Program-made: the position numbers and the translations under genes | The notes under the pieces: generated by a model | Seen by the model: only the letters and a program-made list of their open reading frames with translations | The model's database searches: none | Told to the model about the DNA's origin: nothing | Assembly: GCF_965222285.1 (NCBI RefSeq) | Contig: NZ_OZ244942.1 | Span: 2,914,001 to 2,978,000, forward strand | DNA length: 64,000 nt | Direction: 5' to 3' | Source of the DNA: Tepidicaulis sp002389665 | GTDB taxonomy: Bacteria; Pseudomonadota; Alphaproteobacteria; Parvibaculales; Parvibaculaceae | Shown here: one piece after another, positions 11,060-19,501 of the stretch | Layout: every line of letters begins with the position of its first letter | Position numbering within the stretch: the first letter of the stretch is position 1

Positions 11060-12411
11060 GCGCCCGCCTGCTGCTCTGCTTTCAGCCGCCGGCCCGCCGC
11101 CCAATAATGATAGGCCGCCCAGATGTTGAGCATCGCCGTGCCGAAAAGCGCCCAGCGCAGCGAATCCACGCCGAAGCCGTAATCGGCCCGCAAGACGTCG
11201 GAGATGATGCCGACAACCTGCGGCCCGAAGCCGAGGCCGATAAGGTTCAGGATGAAGAGCATGACGGCCGAGGCAAGCGCGCGCTGGCGCAGCGGCGTCA
11301 GCGTCTGGATCATCGCGAAGGACGGGCCGAGATAGAAGGCGCCGAGCAGCGAGATCGGCACATAAAGCACCCAGAGGATGGAAATATCGACGCCGCCGAT
11401 GCTGAACGCCGGGAAATTATCGATGAGATAGAAAACCGCGATGAAGGGCACGGCAGCGAGCTTGGCAACGGCCACGACCCAGGTGTTCCAGCGCACGTCC
11501 TTCTTGGAAAGATGGTCGGTCAGCTTGCCGCCGATCAGCGCGCCGAGCCCGCCGACAATGCCGACAAGCGGGGCAAGCCAGGTGCCTACTTCCGCAGGCG
11601 ACATGCCATGCGTGCGGATCAGAAAGGCCGGGCCCCAGGCGATACCGCCATAACCGACAAACGAGGTAAGCGTCACGCCGATCACCACATGGCGTGCGGC
11701 AATCTTGCTCCAGAGATGATGGAAACCCGCCTTGATCATGCCGGTGAAGAGCGCCAGCGTCATCGGCGGATGGGCTTCCTGTTCGCCCGCCCCTTCCGAA
11801 TGGCCGCGCGGCGGCTCGACCAGCGTATAGCGCACGAGCAGCGCGATAAGGACGCCGGGCAGACCGACCACGAAGAACGCCATGCGCCAGCCGTAAAGCT
11901 CCGTCACCCAGCCGCCGACGAAAAGCCCGATCATCACGCCGAGATAAACGCCGAGCGAGTAGATCGCCATGGCGCCCGCCCGCTCGGTGGGGCCGTAAAG
12001 ATCGGCGATCATGGAATGGGACGGCGGGCTTGAGCCTGCCTCGCCGATCCCCACCCCGATACGGGCAAGGGCAAGCGTCCAGAAATTATTGGCAAGGCCG
12101 CACATGGCCGTCATCGCCGACCAGATGGCGATGGCGCCGGCAATGATGTTGCGCCGGTTGCTGCGGTCCGCCCATATGGCGATGGGAATGCCGAGCGTTG
12201 CATAGAAAAGCGCAAAGGCGATGCCGCTCAGAAAACCGATTTGCGTATCGGAAAGCAGGAGATCGGCCTTAAGCGGCTCGACCAGAATGCCGACAATATT
12301 CCGGTCCACATGGCTCGATGTATAGCCGAGCACCAAAATGCCGAGCGCATAAGACCGGTATCCCGGCGTGATTTTATCGGCCGGTGACACCGGCGCCGCT
12401 TCTTGAGCCAT
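11056..12411 (-). CDS. MFS transporter, spinster-like
   Basis: A 451-residue major facilitator with about 12 membrane helices. The motif between helices 2 and 3 is WADRSNRRNIIAGAIAIWSAMTA, and the helix 4-5 region GVGIGEAGSSPPSHSMIADLYGPTERAGAMAIY is typical of the spinster-like MFS branch common in sphingomonads and relatives. It sits in the inner membrane and probably moves a small hydrophobic or organic-acid substrate. It is coupled to the downstream GST and divergent from the epoxide hydrolase pair. Confidence 0.85.
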   Translation of the reverse strand: MAQEAAPVSPADKITPGYRSYALGILVLGYTSSHVDRNIVGILVEPLKADLLLSDTQIGFLSGIAFALFYATLGIPIAIWADRSNRRNIIAGAIAIWSAMTAMCGLANNFWTLALARIGVGIGEAGSSPPSHSMIADLYGPTERAGAMAIYSLGVYLGVMIGLFVGGWVTELYGWRMAFFVVGLPGVLIALLVRYTLVEPPRGHSEGAGEQEAHPPMTLALFTGMIKAGFHHLWSKIAARHVVIGVTLTSFVGYGGIAWGPAFLIRTHGMSPAEVGTWLAPLVGIVGGLGALIGGKLTDHLSKKDVRWNTWVVAVAKLAAVPFIAVFYLIDNFPAFSIGGVDISILWVLYVPISLLGAFYLGPSFAMIQTLTPLRQRALASAVMLFILNLIGLGFGPQVVGIISDVLRADYGFGVDSLRWALFGTAMLNIWAAYHYWAAGRRLKAEQQAGA

Positions 12412-12462
12412 CTCCTACCCCGCCTCGATTTTTCAAATTCTTGTTGCGGGCAATCTATCTGC

Positions 12463-12480
12463 TTGTTGCCGCGGCGACAA
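12463..12480. promoter_or_regulatory. Palindrome in the MFS / epoxide hydrolase divergent region
   Basis: TTGTTGCCGCGGCGACAA is an 18-base palindrome with one mismatched pair, and a related TTGTTGCGGGCAA lies at 12441-12453. It is centred in the 192-base gap between two divergent transcription units and may be an operator. No regulator gene is adjacent. Confidence 0.35.
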
Positions 12481-12603
12481 TCGGCCATTCGCGTTTTGCC
12501 GGGCCGGGCGGCGCTGAAAACCGCCCTCTGGCTTTGTTTGCACCGCGCTCTGCGGCTGTCATAATGCGCGCCAACAAACAATAAGGTCAGCAGGAGAGCG
12601 CTC

Positions 12604-13788
12604 ATGACATCCCCCGTTCCCTTTAAGGTCGACATTCCCCAAAGCATCATCGACGGCATTCTGGCCAAGGTCCGTCAATATGAATGGCATGAAATGCCAA
12701 TTATCGACGATGGCGGCGACCGCTGGGCCTATGGCACGGACATGGCCTATATGAAGGAGCTCTGCGAATACTGGACGCATCACTATGACTGGCGCGCCTT
12801 CGAGACGAAGCTCAACGCCTTCCCTCAGTTCAAAACCGAAATCGACGGGCAGGAAATCCACTTCCTGCATGTCAAAGGCTCGGGCGCCAATCCGCAGCCG
12901 GTTCTTCTCACCCATGGCTGGCCGGGCTCGGTGCTGGAATTCTATGACGTTATCGAGCCCTTGGCGCATCCGGAAAAATTCGGCGGCAATGCCGAAGACG
13001 GGCTGACGCTCATCGTGCCGTCTCTTCCCGGCTACGGCTTTTCCGGCAAACCGAAAAAACCCGTCGGACCGAAATTCACCGCCGCGCTTTGGGACCGGCT
13101 CATGCGTGAGGTTTTGGGTTATGACACCTATATCGCCCAAGGCGGCGACTGGGGCTCGGTCGTCACCGGCTGGCTCGGCTATGAGCATGGAATAAACAAA
13201 GGCGGCGGCTGCAAGGCCATTCACCTCAACATGTACGGCGTGCGCCCGCCCGCTCTTCCTGAAACGGAGGAAGAAAAGAAATGGGCCGAAGGCGCCGCCT
13301 TCATGTTCGAAATGGAAGGGGCTTATTTGCGCCTGCAAATGACGAAACCCCAATCGCTTTCCTACGCGATGATGGACAGCCCCGTGGGGGCTGCCGCCTG
13401 GATCGTGGAAAAATTCGCAACCTGGGGCGACACGCGCGGGCCGGACGGCACGGTGCATATCGAGCATGCTTTTTCGAAAGACACGCTGCTGACCAACATC
13501 ATGATCTATCTCGTCACCCGCACCTTCAACACCGCGACCTGGTATTACCGCGGCATGTTCGAGGAAGGCGGCACGAACATGGCGCCGGGCACCTCTGTCA
13601 CCGTGCCCACCGGCATTGCCAATTATCCGGGGGAACTCTTCACCTTCCCGCCCCGTTCGATGGTGGAGAAAGGCTATAATGTCGTTCACTGGTCCACGTT
13701 CGACAAAGGCGGTCACTTCGCGGCGCTGGAACAGGGCGAGGCTTTCGTCAAGGATCTGCGCGATTTCATCGGCAAACTTACCGGCTGA
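12604..13788 (+). CDS. Epoxide hydrolase, EHN-type alpha/beta hydrolase (copy 1)
   Basis: A 394-residue protein of the microsomal-type epoxide hydrolase family. The N-terminal EHN domain covers about residues 1-95. Oxyanion motif HGWP is at 104-107, the nucleophile Asp182 sits in QGGDWGS, and the catalytic His lies in KGGHFAALE near the C-terminus. Such enzymes add water to epoxides; other EHN proteins act as hydrolases or cyclases in secondary metabolism. It is followed after about 45 bases by a paralog. GGAGAG precedes the start. Confidence 0.85.
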   Translation: MTSPVPFKVDIPQSIIDGILAKVRQYEWHEMPIIDDGGDRWAYGTDMAYMKELCEYWTHHYDWRAFETKLNAFPQFKTEIDGQEIHFLHVKGSGANPQPVLLTHGWPGSVLEFYDVIEPLAHPEKFGGNAEDGLTLIVPSLPGYGFSGKPKKPVGPKFTAALWDRLMREVLGYDTYIAQGGDWGSVVTGWLGYEHGINKGGGCKAIHLNMYGVRPPALPETEEEKKWAEGAAFMFEMEGAYLRLQMTKPQSLSYAMMDSPVGAAAWIVEKFATWGDTRGPDGTVHIEHAFSKDTLLTNIMIYLVTRTFNTATWYYRGMFEEGGTNMAPGTSVTVPTGIANYPGELFTFPPRSMVEKGYNVVHWSTFDKGGHFAALEQGEAFVKDLRDFIGKLTG

Positions 13789-13833
13789 CCCCGCACCAAA
13801 ACCTCTGCGCGACCGATTATGGAAAGAAGCCCC

Positions 13834-15027
13834 ATGACCCATCCCGTCATTCCCGCCGACCCCTTCACCATTCACGTCTCGGACGGCGAAATCGCGGATC
13901 TGAAAACACGGCTCGCCCAGACCCGTCTGCCGAACGAGCCGGACGGAAACGAAAATTGGGATTACGGCACCAATCTCAGCTACATGGAGCGGCTGCTCAC
14001 TTATTGGCGCGACGATTTCGATTGGCGCAAGCAGGAAGCCTGGCTCAACACGTTCAAGCAGTACCGCGCGACAATCACGGATGAGGACGGGGCCGATCAC
14101 GAAATCCATTTCATCTATGAGCGCTCCTCGCAGCCGAATGCCATTCCGCTGATCATGACCCATGGCTGGCCCTCGAGCTTCCGCGAGTTTCTGGATGTCG
14201 TGGACCGGCTTGCCCATCCGCAAACCTATGGTGCGGACGGCCCGGCCTTCGATGTGATCGTGCCCTCGCTCGTCGGTTACGGCTTTTCCTCAAAGCCGGC
14301 GCAGCCCATCGGCCCCGCCGCCATTGCCGAGCTTTGGCACAAACTCATGACCGACGTGCTCGGCTACGACAAATACGCCGCCCAGGCCGGTGACTGGGGC
14401 AGCTTCGTCACCTCGCGCCTTGCTCTCCAGCATGCCGACAGCCTGCTTGCCATTCATCTGACCATGCTGCCGCTGCGCCCGGATGTGAAAGACAAGCCCG
14501 TGACGGAGGAAGAAGCGGCCTGGATCAAGGAAATGCAAGCCTGGTGGCGCCAGGAGGAGGGCTACCGCTCCATCCAGTCCACCAAACCCATGGCGCTTGC
14601 CTTCGGCCTCCACGATTCGCCCGCAGGCCTTGCCGGCTGGCTGGCGGATAAATATTACCGCCTCGGCGACACCGAAAAATCCCACCCCTGGGAGGGCATG
14701 GAAGCGCGCTTTCCCATGGACACGATCCTGACCCAGTTCTCCATCTACTGGTTCACGGGCACCATCAATTCCGCCAACACGCTCTATAAGGCGGGGCCTG
14801 CGGAAAACTCCAACCGCCTGAAGCGGGGCGAAAAGGTCACCGTGCCCACCGCCTATAGCGAATATCCCATGGACACGCTCCCCCTTACCCCGCAAAGCTG
14901 GGCGGAACGCGGCTATAATCTGAAGCGCTTTAAAATCATGGAGCGCGGCGGCCATTTCGCCGCCATGGAAGAGCCGGAGCTTTTTGCAGACGACGTGCGC
15001 GCCGCCTTCAAAGAATTACTCGGATAG
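13834..15027 (+). CDS. Epoxide hydrolase, EHN-type alpha/beta hydrolase (copy 2)
   Basis: A 397-residue paralog of the preceding gene with the same layout: EHN domain, oxyanion motif HGWP, nucleophile in AGDWGSFV and catalytic His in RGGHFAAME. The two proteins share the pattern W-YGT-(M/L)-YM-L--YW throughout the N-terminus but differ widely elsewhere, so the duplication is old. The ATG at 13834 has GGAAAG seven bases upstream and is preferred over the ATG at 13819. It is probably co-transcribed with copy 1 and with the permease 12 bases downstream. Confidence 0.85.
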   Translation: MTHPVIPADPFTIHVSDGEIADLKTRLAQTRLPNEPDGNENWDYGTNLSYMERLLTYWRDDFDWRKQEAWLNTFKQYRATITDEDGADHEIHFIYERSSQPNAIPLIMTHGWPSSFREFLDVVDRLAHPQTYGADGPAFDVIVPSLVGYGFSSKPAQPIGPAAIAELWHKLMTDVLGYDKYAAQAGDWGSFVTSRLALQHADSLLAIHLTMLPLRPDVKDKPVTEEEAAWIKEMQAWWRQEEGYRSIQSTKPMALAFGLHDSPAGLAGWLADKYYRLGDTEKSHPWEGMEARFPMDTILTQFSIYWFTGTINSANTLYKAGPAENSNRLKRGEKVTVPTAYSEYPMDTLPLTPQSWAERGYNLKRFKIMERGGHFAAMEEPELFADDVRAAFKELLG

Positions 15028-15039
15028 ATCGGGCAACAT

Positions 15040-16827
15040 ATGACACTTGAGCAGATGATCGCGCTGGGACTTCTCATTCTGGCGCTGACGCTCTTCATTT
15101 GGGGCAAGCTGCGCCACGACATCGTGGCGCTCATTGTCATGATCGGCACGGGCCTGAGCGGCCTCGTGCCGGCGGATGCGCTGGTGGAAGGTTTCGGTCA
15201 TCCCGCCGTCATTACCGTTGCCGCCGTGCTTGTCGTCAGCCGGGCCCTCAAGAACGCCGGCACGGTCGACATCATCGCCCGCTATATCGGCCCCTTCACA
15301 AAAACCTCATTCAGCCAAATGGCGGTGCTGACGGGGGTCTGCGCGCTGGCTTCCGCTTTCATGAACAATGTCGGGGCGCTCGCCGTTCTCCTGCCCGTCG
15401 CGCTTGCCAGCGCCGAGGAACGCGGCCGCCCGCCCGCGCTTCTTTTGATGCCGCTTGCCTTCGGTTCGATCTTAGGCGGCATGATGACGCTGATCGGCAC
15501 GCCGCCCAACATCATCATTTCTTCTTTCCGCGCCAATGCGGTGGGCGCGCCTTACACCATGTTCGATTTTTCCTATGTCGGCGCTCCCGTCGCATTGGTG
15601 GGCCTTTTCTTCATCACGCTGATCGGCTGGCGGCTCATCCCGAAGGAGCGCAAGGGCGGGGTTTCGGGCGATGCGCTTTTTCATATCAACGATTATGTCG
15701 TGGAAGCGCGCGTGCGCGAGAAGAGCAAACTCATCGGCAAGCGCATGGTGCATCTGGAACAGATGACAGGCGAGGAAATCGCCGCCACCGGCAAGGTGGG
15801 CCCGGACGGGCAGATCGAAACACCCGATCCCTGGCGCACCATCAATCACAACGACATTCTCATCCTGCGCGCCGACCCGAAGGATCTGGAACCCTGGATC
15901 GATGAATTGGGCCTTGAGCTCATCACCGACCGCTCGAAAACCGCCATGCAAAGCGAAAAGGAACGGGGCGAGGCACTGCATTTGAGCGAGGCGATCGTTT
16001 CTCCCGATTCCATGCTGCTCGGGCGCAGTGCTGCTTCCATCGAGCGCCGCTCCGGCTACCAGCTCTCGCTGCTGGCACTTGCCCGCAAAAGCGAGCCAGT
16101 ACGCCGGCGTCTTCACAATGTGCGCTTTCAGGCAGGCGACGTTTTGCTTCTGCAGCAGCGCGGCGAACAGCAACTGGAACTCATTCAGGAAATGGGCCTC
16201 TTGCCGCTGCCCGAACGCGGGCTCAGCCTCGGCCAGCCGCGCAAGGCGCTGACCGCCGTGCTGATTTTCGCCGGCTGCATCGCCCTTTCCATGCTCGGCA
16301 TCCTGCCCATCGCCGTCGCCTTCATCACCGCCATCGTCGCCTATCTGCTGCTCGATATTCTCAATCTGCGCGAGCTTTATTCCTATATCGACTGGCCAGT
16401 CATCGTGCTTCTGGGCGGCATGATCCCGCTCGGCACGGCGCTCGAAGCCTCTGGCACCACCGCGCTCATTGCCGGCAGCCTGCTTGAGCTAACGGGCAAT
16501 CTGCCCGCCTGGTGCATCATCGCGCTTTTGATGGTGGTGACGATGTTCCTCTCCGACCTGATGAACAACGCGGCCACCGCCCTCATCATGGCACCGCTTG
16601 CCATCGCCATCGCGGGCGGCATGGGAGTCAACCCCGATCCGCTCTTGATGAGTGTCGCCATCGGCGCAAGCTGCGCCTTCCTCACGCCCATCGGCCACCA
16701 GTCCAACACGCTGGTCATGGCGCCGGGGGGATATAGGTTCGGGGATTATTGGCGGCTCGGCCTGCCGCTTGAAGTTTTGATTGTGGCCGTCGCCGTGCCG
16801 CTGCTCATGGTCTTCTGGCCGCTTTAA
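15040..16827 (+). CDS. SLC13-family permease with paired TrkA-C (RCK_C) domains
   Basis: A 595-residue inner-membrane transporter of the DASS/ArsB-CitT fold. Hydrophobic helices occupy residues 1-205 and 400-595; the helix-loop motifs NNVGALAVLLPVAL with GTPPNIIISSFR and the matching second-half motif NNAATALIMAPLA mark the two inverted repeats. The central cytosolic insert (about 210-390) reads as two RCK_C domains, which in related permeases regulate ion or ligand response. Substrates in the family include sulfate, dicarboxylates and other anions. The end carries an 18-base tandem duplication (see findings). Confidence 0.87.
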   Translation: MTLEQMIALGLLILALTLFIWGKLRHDIVALIVMIGTGLSGLVPADALVEGFGHPAVITVAAVLVVSRALKNAGTVDIIARYIGPFTKTSFSQMAVLTGVCALASAFMNNVGALAVLLPVALASAEERGRPPALLLMPLAFGSILGGMMTLIGTPPNIIISSFRANAVGAPYTMFDFSYVGAPVALVGLFFITLIGWRLIPKERKGGVSGDALFHINDYVVEARVREKSKLIGKRMVHLEQMTGEEIAATGKVGPDGQIETPDPWRTINHNDILILRADPKDLEPWIDELGLELITDRSKTAMQSEKERGEALHLSEAIVSPDSMLLGRSAASIERRSGYQLSLLALARKSEPVRRRLHNVRFQAGDVLLLQQRGEQQLELIQEMGLLPLPERGLSLGQPRKALTAVLIFAGCIALSMLGILPIAVAFITAIVAYLLLDILNLRELYSYIDWPVIVLLGGMIPLGTALEASGTTALIAGSLLELTGNLPAWCIIALLMVVTMFLSDLMNNAATALIMAPLAIAIAGGMGVNPDPLLMSVAIGASCAFLTPIGHQSNTLVMAPGGYRFGDYWRLGLPLEVLIVAVAVPLLMVFWPL

Positions 16828-16833
16828 GTCTTC

Positions 16834-16852
16834 TGGCCGCTCTAGGCGGCCA
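16834..16852. terminator. Hairpin between convergent permease and accA genes
   Basis: TGGCCGC-TCTAG-GCGGCCA forms a perfect 7-bp stem with a 5-base loop in a 37-base convergent gap. There is no T-run on either side, so intrinsic termination is only weakly supported. Confidence 0.4.
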
Positions 16853-16864
16853 CGCGGGCTGCTC

Positions 16865-17824
16865 TTAGGAGAGCCCGTGCTTGCCCATGGCCATGAATTT
16901 CTCGCGCCGCTGGCGGCGGAGCGCATCGGCATCGAGCCCGTCGAGGCCGCGCAATTCTTCTTCGATGGCATCGCCCGTCTCGCGAATCATCTGCGCCCGC
17001 TCCCGGTGCGCGCCGCCCACAGGCTCGGGCAGGATGCGGTCGATGATGCCAAGCTCTTCAAGGCTCTGCGCCGTCACTTTCATGGCGGTCGCCGCCTCTT
17101 TGGCCTTGTCCGAGGAGCGCCAGAGAATGGAGCTGCAGCCTTCCGGCGAAATCACTGCATAAATCGAATGTTCGAGCATCAGCACCCGGTTGCCCGCGGC
17201 AATCGCAATCGCCCCGCCCGACATGCCCTCGCCGATCACCACCGAAATCATCGGCACGGAAAGGCCGAGGCAGCGGTCCATGGAGCGGGCAATGGCTTCG
17301 GCAACACCGCGCTCTTCCGAGCCGATGCCCGGATAAGCGCCTGCCGTATCCACCAGCGTGATCACCGGCATATCGAAACGCTCGGCCATATCCAGAAGGC
17401 GGATGCCCTTGCGATAACCTTCCGGGCGCGCCATGCCGAAATTGTGGCGCATGCGCGTTTCCATGTCCGAGCCTTTTTCATGGCCCATGACGACCACGGA
17501 ACGGCCGCGGAACCGGCCAAGCCCGCCGATGATCGCCGCGTCCTCGGCAAACAGGCGGTCGCCGGCCAGCGGCGTGAAGTCCTGAATGAGGCCTTTGACG
17601 TAATCGACGAAATGCGGACGGTTGGGGTGGCGGGCGACCTGCGTCTTCTGCCAGGGATCGAGACGGCTATACGTGTCTTTCAGCAGCTGCGCGGCTTTGG
17701 TTTCGAGCTTGGCCACTTCATCGGAAATACTGACCGACGGGTCTTCCTGAGCCAGGGTTTTCAGCTCTTGAACCTTGCCTTCCAGTTCAGCAATCGGCTT
17801 TTCAAACTCAAGATAACTCAGCAT
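16865..17824 (-). CDS. accA: Acetyl-CoA carboxylase carboxyltransferase subunit alpha
   Basis: A 319-residue AccA, the usual length. The N-terminal FEKPIAELEGKVQEL and the crotonase-fold core with IDTAGAYPG-type motif (LVDTAGAYPGIGSEERG), GEGMSGGAIAI and VISPEGCSSILWR are all present. With AccD it transfers carboxyl from carboxybiotin-BCCP to acetyl-CoA, the first step of fatty acid synthesis. The ATG at 17824, preceded by GGGGAG, gives the family start. AccD, AccB and AccC are not in the window. Confidence 0.97.
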   Translation of the reverse strand: MLSYLEFEKPIAELEGKVQELKTLAQEDPSVSISDEVAKLETKAAQLLKDTYSRLDPWQKTQVARHPNRPHFVDYVKGLIQDFTPLAGDRLFAEDAAIIGGLGRFRGRSVVVMGHEKGSDMETRMRHNFGMARPEGYRKGIRLLDMAERFDMPVITLVDTAGAYPGIGSEERGVAEAIARSMDRCLGLSVPMISVVIGEGMSGGAIAIAAGNRVLMLEHSIYAVISPEGCSSILWRSSDKAKEAATAMKVTAQSLEELGIIDRILPEPVGGAHRERAQMIRETGDAIEEELRGLDGLDADALRRQRREKFMAMGKHGLS

Positions 17825-17906
17825 CGCTCCCCGCTCGCGCCATCCCGTTCCAACTGTGACAAGAGAGCCACAAATTTGCGGCACACTGGCCCGGCTTCCC
17901 CCCCTT

Positions 17907-17921
17907 GTCAACTGCGTTGAC
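17907..17921. promoter_or_regulatory. GTCAAC-N3-GTTGAC inverted repeat upstream of accA
   Basis: A perfect 6-bp inverted repeat lies 83 bases before accA in the 251-base divergent gap 17825-18075. It contains back-to-back TTGAC boxes, so it may be a -35 box for either direction or an operator. The -10 matches on both strands are weak. Confidence 0.35.
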
Positions 17922-18075
17922 GTGCCGGAGAGCCCCTGCCCGTCGCCGGATTGGTCCTGCCAAAAGGCGAGCGAATAGAAGACGTTAGGGAAGGCTGTCA
18001 CAAAGGAGGCGGATACCCCGTCACCCATAGAGCCGGCACCGCCCGCGGGCCATGACCAATCTGGGGAGATGAAGA

Positions 18076-18504
18076 ATGCAAGAGACCGCAATAAGAGTGC
18101 GCAGCGCGCTCATGAAACGGGGGCTGATCGCGCTTTTCGCGCTTACTCTCTCAGCAAACGGGGTCTATATGCTCGCCGCCCCGCTTGCCTGGTACGGCGA
18201 TATTGCCGGCGTGCCGAATACCGGCCCCTTCAACCCTCATTTTGTGCGCGATATCGGCGTCGCCTATCTCACCCAGGGCCTGCTCCTCTTCTGGGCGGCG
18301 CGCCGCCTTGCGCTCGCAACGCCTTTTCTCATCGCCGTCGCCATTTTCCTCGGCCTGCATGCCCTCTTGCATCTGTGGGATGTGGCCGCAGAGCGCCTGC
18401 CGATGGATCATCTGATCATCGACCTGCCCGGCGTCTTCCTGCCGGTCTTTGTCGCCCTCGGCCTTGCCTATTGGTGCAGAGGCGAGCGCGCGGGAGTAAG
18501 CTGA
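18076..18504 (+). CDS. Small four-helix membrane protein next to ECF41 sigma factor
   Basis: A 142-residue protein with about four membrane helices (FALTLSANGVYMLAAP, VRDIGVAYLTQGLLLFW, FLIAVAIFLGLHALLHLW, GVFLPVFVALGLAYW). I do not recognise a named family with certainty; DUF4345-like or DoxX-like small membrane proteins are the nearest match by feel. GGGGAG sits seven bases before the ATG, supporting this start over the internal Met13. It ends four bases before the sigma factor gene, so the two are surely co-transcribed, and it may be the membrane partner or a target of that sigma factor. Confidence 0.7.
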   Translation: MQETAIRVRSALMKRGLIALFALTLSANGVYMLAAPLAWYGDIAGVPNTGPFNPHFVRDIGVAYLTQGLLLFWAARRLALATPFLIAVAIFLGLHALLHLWDVAAERLPMDHLIIDLPGVFLPVFVALGLAYWCRGERAGVS

Positions 18505-18508
18505 GCAA

Positions 18509-19492
18509 ATGAGCCCGGAAGAGACATTCGAAAGCCTGCGCCCCCACGCGATGCGCGTCGCCTACCGCCTGCTCGGCACGCTGGCGGAGGCCGAAGACGT
18601 GGTGCAGGAAGCCTGGCTGCGCTGGTCGCGTGTGCAGGCAAGCGAAATCCGCTCGCCCAAAGCCTGGCTCACCACCACCGTCACGCGCCTTGCCATCGAC
18701 CATCTGCGCGCGCAAAAGGCCCGCCGGGAAACCTATCCAGGCCCCTGGCTGCCCACCCCGCTCATCGAATTCGATCTCGACCATCTGCCCGATGAAAAGA
18801 CACCTTCACCGGAAGACAGAATCGCCCTTGCCGATGATGTCTCCCTGGCGCTGATGATGGTGTTGGAGCAGCTCGGGCCGGAAGAACGCGCCGCCTTCAT
18901 CCTGCGCGAAGCCTTCGACACAGATTACGGCGAGATTGCCCGCATCCTCGGCAAGTCGGAAGCTGCCTGCCGCCAGATCGTCAGCCGGGCCCATAAACAT
19001 ATCCGCGCCGGCAAACCGCGTTTCGAGCAGACGAAGGATCAGCACAGCTTCCTGCACAGCGCCTTTCTGCAAGCCCTGCAATCGGGCGACGTGGAAGCCT
19101 TCGGAAAGCTCTGCGCGAAAGACGCGGTGCTGCTTTCGGATGGCGGCGGCAAGGTGCAGGCCGCGCTCAACCCGCTATACGGGCGCGACCGCGTCACCCG
19201 CTTCATCCTCGGGCTCTCGCGCAAATGGGTGCGCTGGGTGGAAAGCGGCCGACTGCCCGGCCAGACACTGGAATTTTATAGCGCCCGGATCAACGGCCTG
19301 CCCGGCTTCGTCACTTTTACCGGCGAAGAAATCTATATGAGCGTCGCCCTCGATACGGATGATGAAGGCCGCATCTCCCATGTCTATATGATGCGCAATC
19401 CCGACAAGCTGAAACATGTGCACCGCCCGCCCGGCCCGCCGACCCTCAGCTTCGATTTGCGCGCAGGAACCACGCCCGGCGGCACTCCTTAG
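18509..19492 (+). CDS. ECF41-type RNA polymerase sigma factor (SigJ-like) with SnoaL-like C-terminal domain
   Basis: A 327-residue ECF sigma factor. Region 2 (residues about 1-70) has LLGTLAEAEDVVQEAWLRW and region 4 (about 110-170) has GPEERAAFILREAFDTDYGEIARILGKSEAACRQIVSRA. The linker carries WLPTP at 80-84. The long C-terminal SnoaL/NTF2-like extension bears DGGGK near 210 and NPDKL near 297. These three motifs match the ECF41 group, in which the fused extension modulates activity in place of a separate anti-sigma factor. Its usual neighbour, a carboxymuconolactone-decarboxylase or oxidoreductase gene, is absent; a small membrane protein is upstream instead. Confidence 0.9.
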   Translation: MSPEETFESLRPHAMRVAYRLLGTLAEAEDVVQEAWLRWSRVQASEIRSPKAWLTTTVTRLAIDHLRAQKARRETYPGPWLPTPLIEFDLDHLPDEKTPSPEDRIALADDVSLALMMVLEQLGPEERAAFILREAFDTDYGEIARILGKSEAACRQIVSRAHKHIRAGKPRFEQTKDQHSFLHSAFLQALQSGDVEAFGKLCAKDAVLLSDGGGKVQAALNPLYGRDRVTRFILGLSRKWVRWVESGRLPGQTLEFYSARINGLPGFVTFTGEEIYMSVALDTDDEGRISHVYMMRNPDKLKHVHRPPGPPTLSFDLRAGTTPGGTP

Positions 19493-19501
19493 AAACGCGC
19501 T

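Noticed and set aside
12559..14223. 554-codon frame opposite the epoxide hydrolases
   Set aside because: It runs across two real genes and their gap, so it is an antisense shadow.
16865..18091. N-terminally extended AccA starting at 18091
   Set aside because: The extra 89 residues are unlike AccA and cross the divergent promoter region; ATG 17824 gives the family length.
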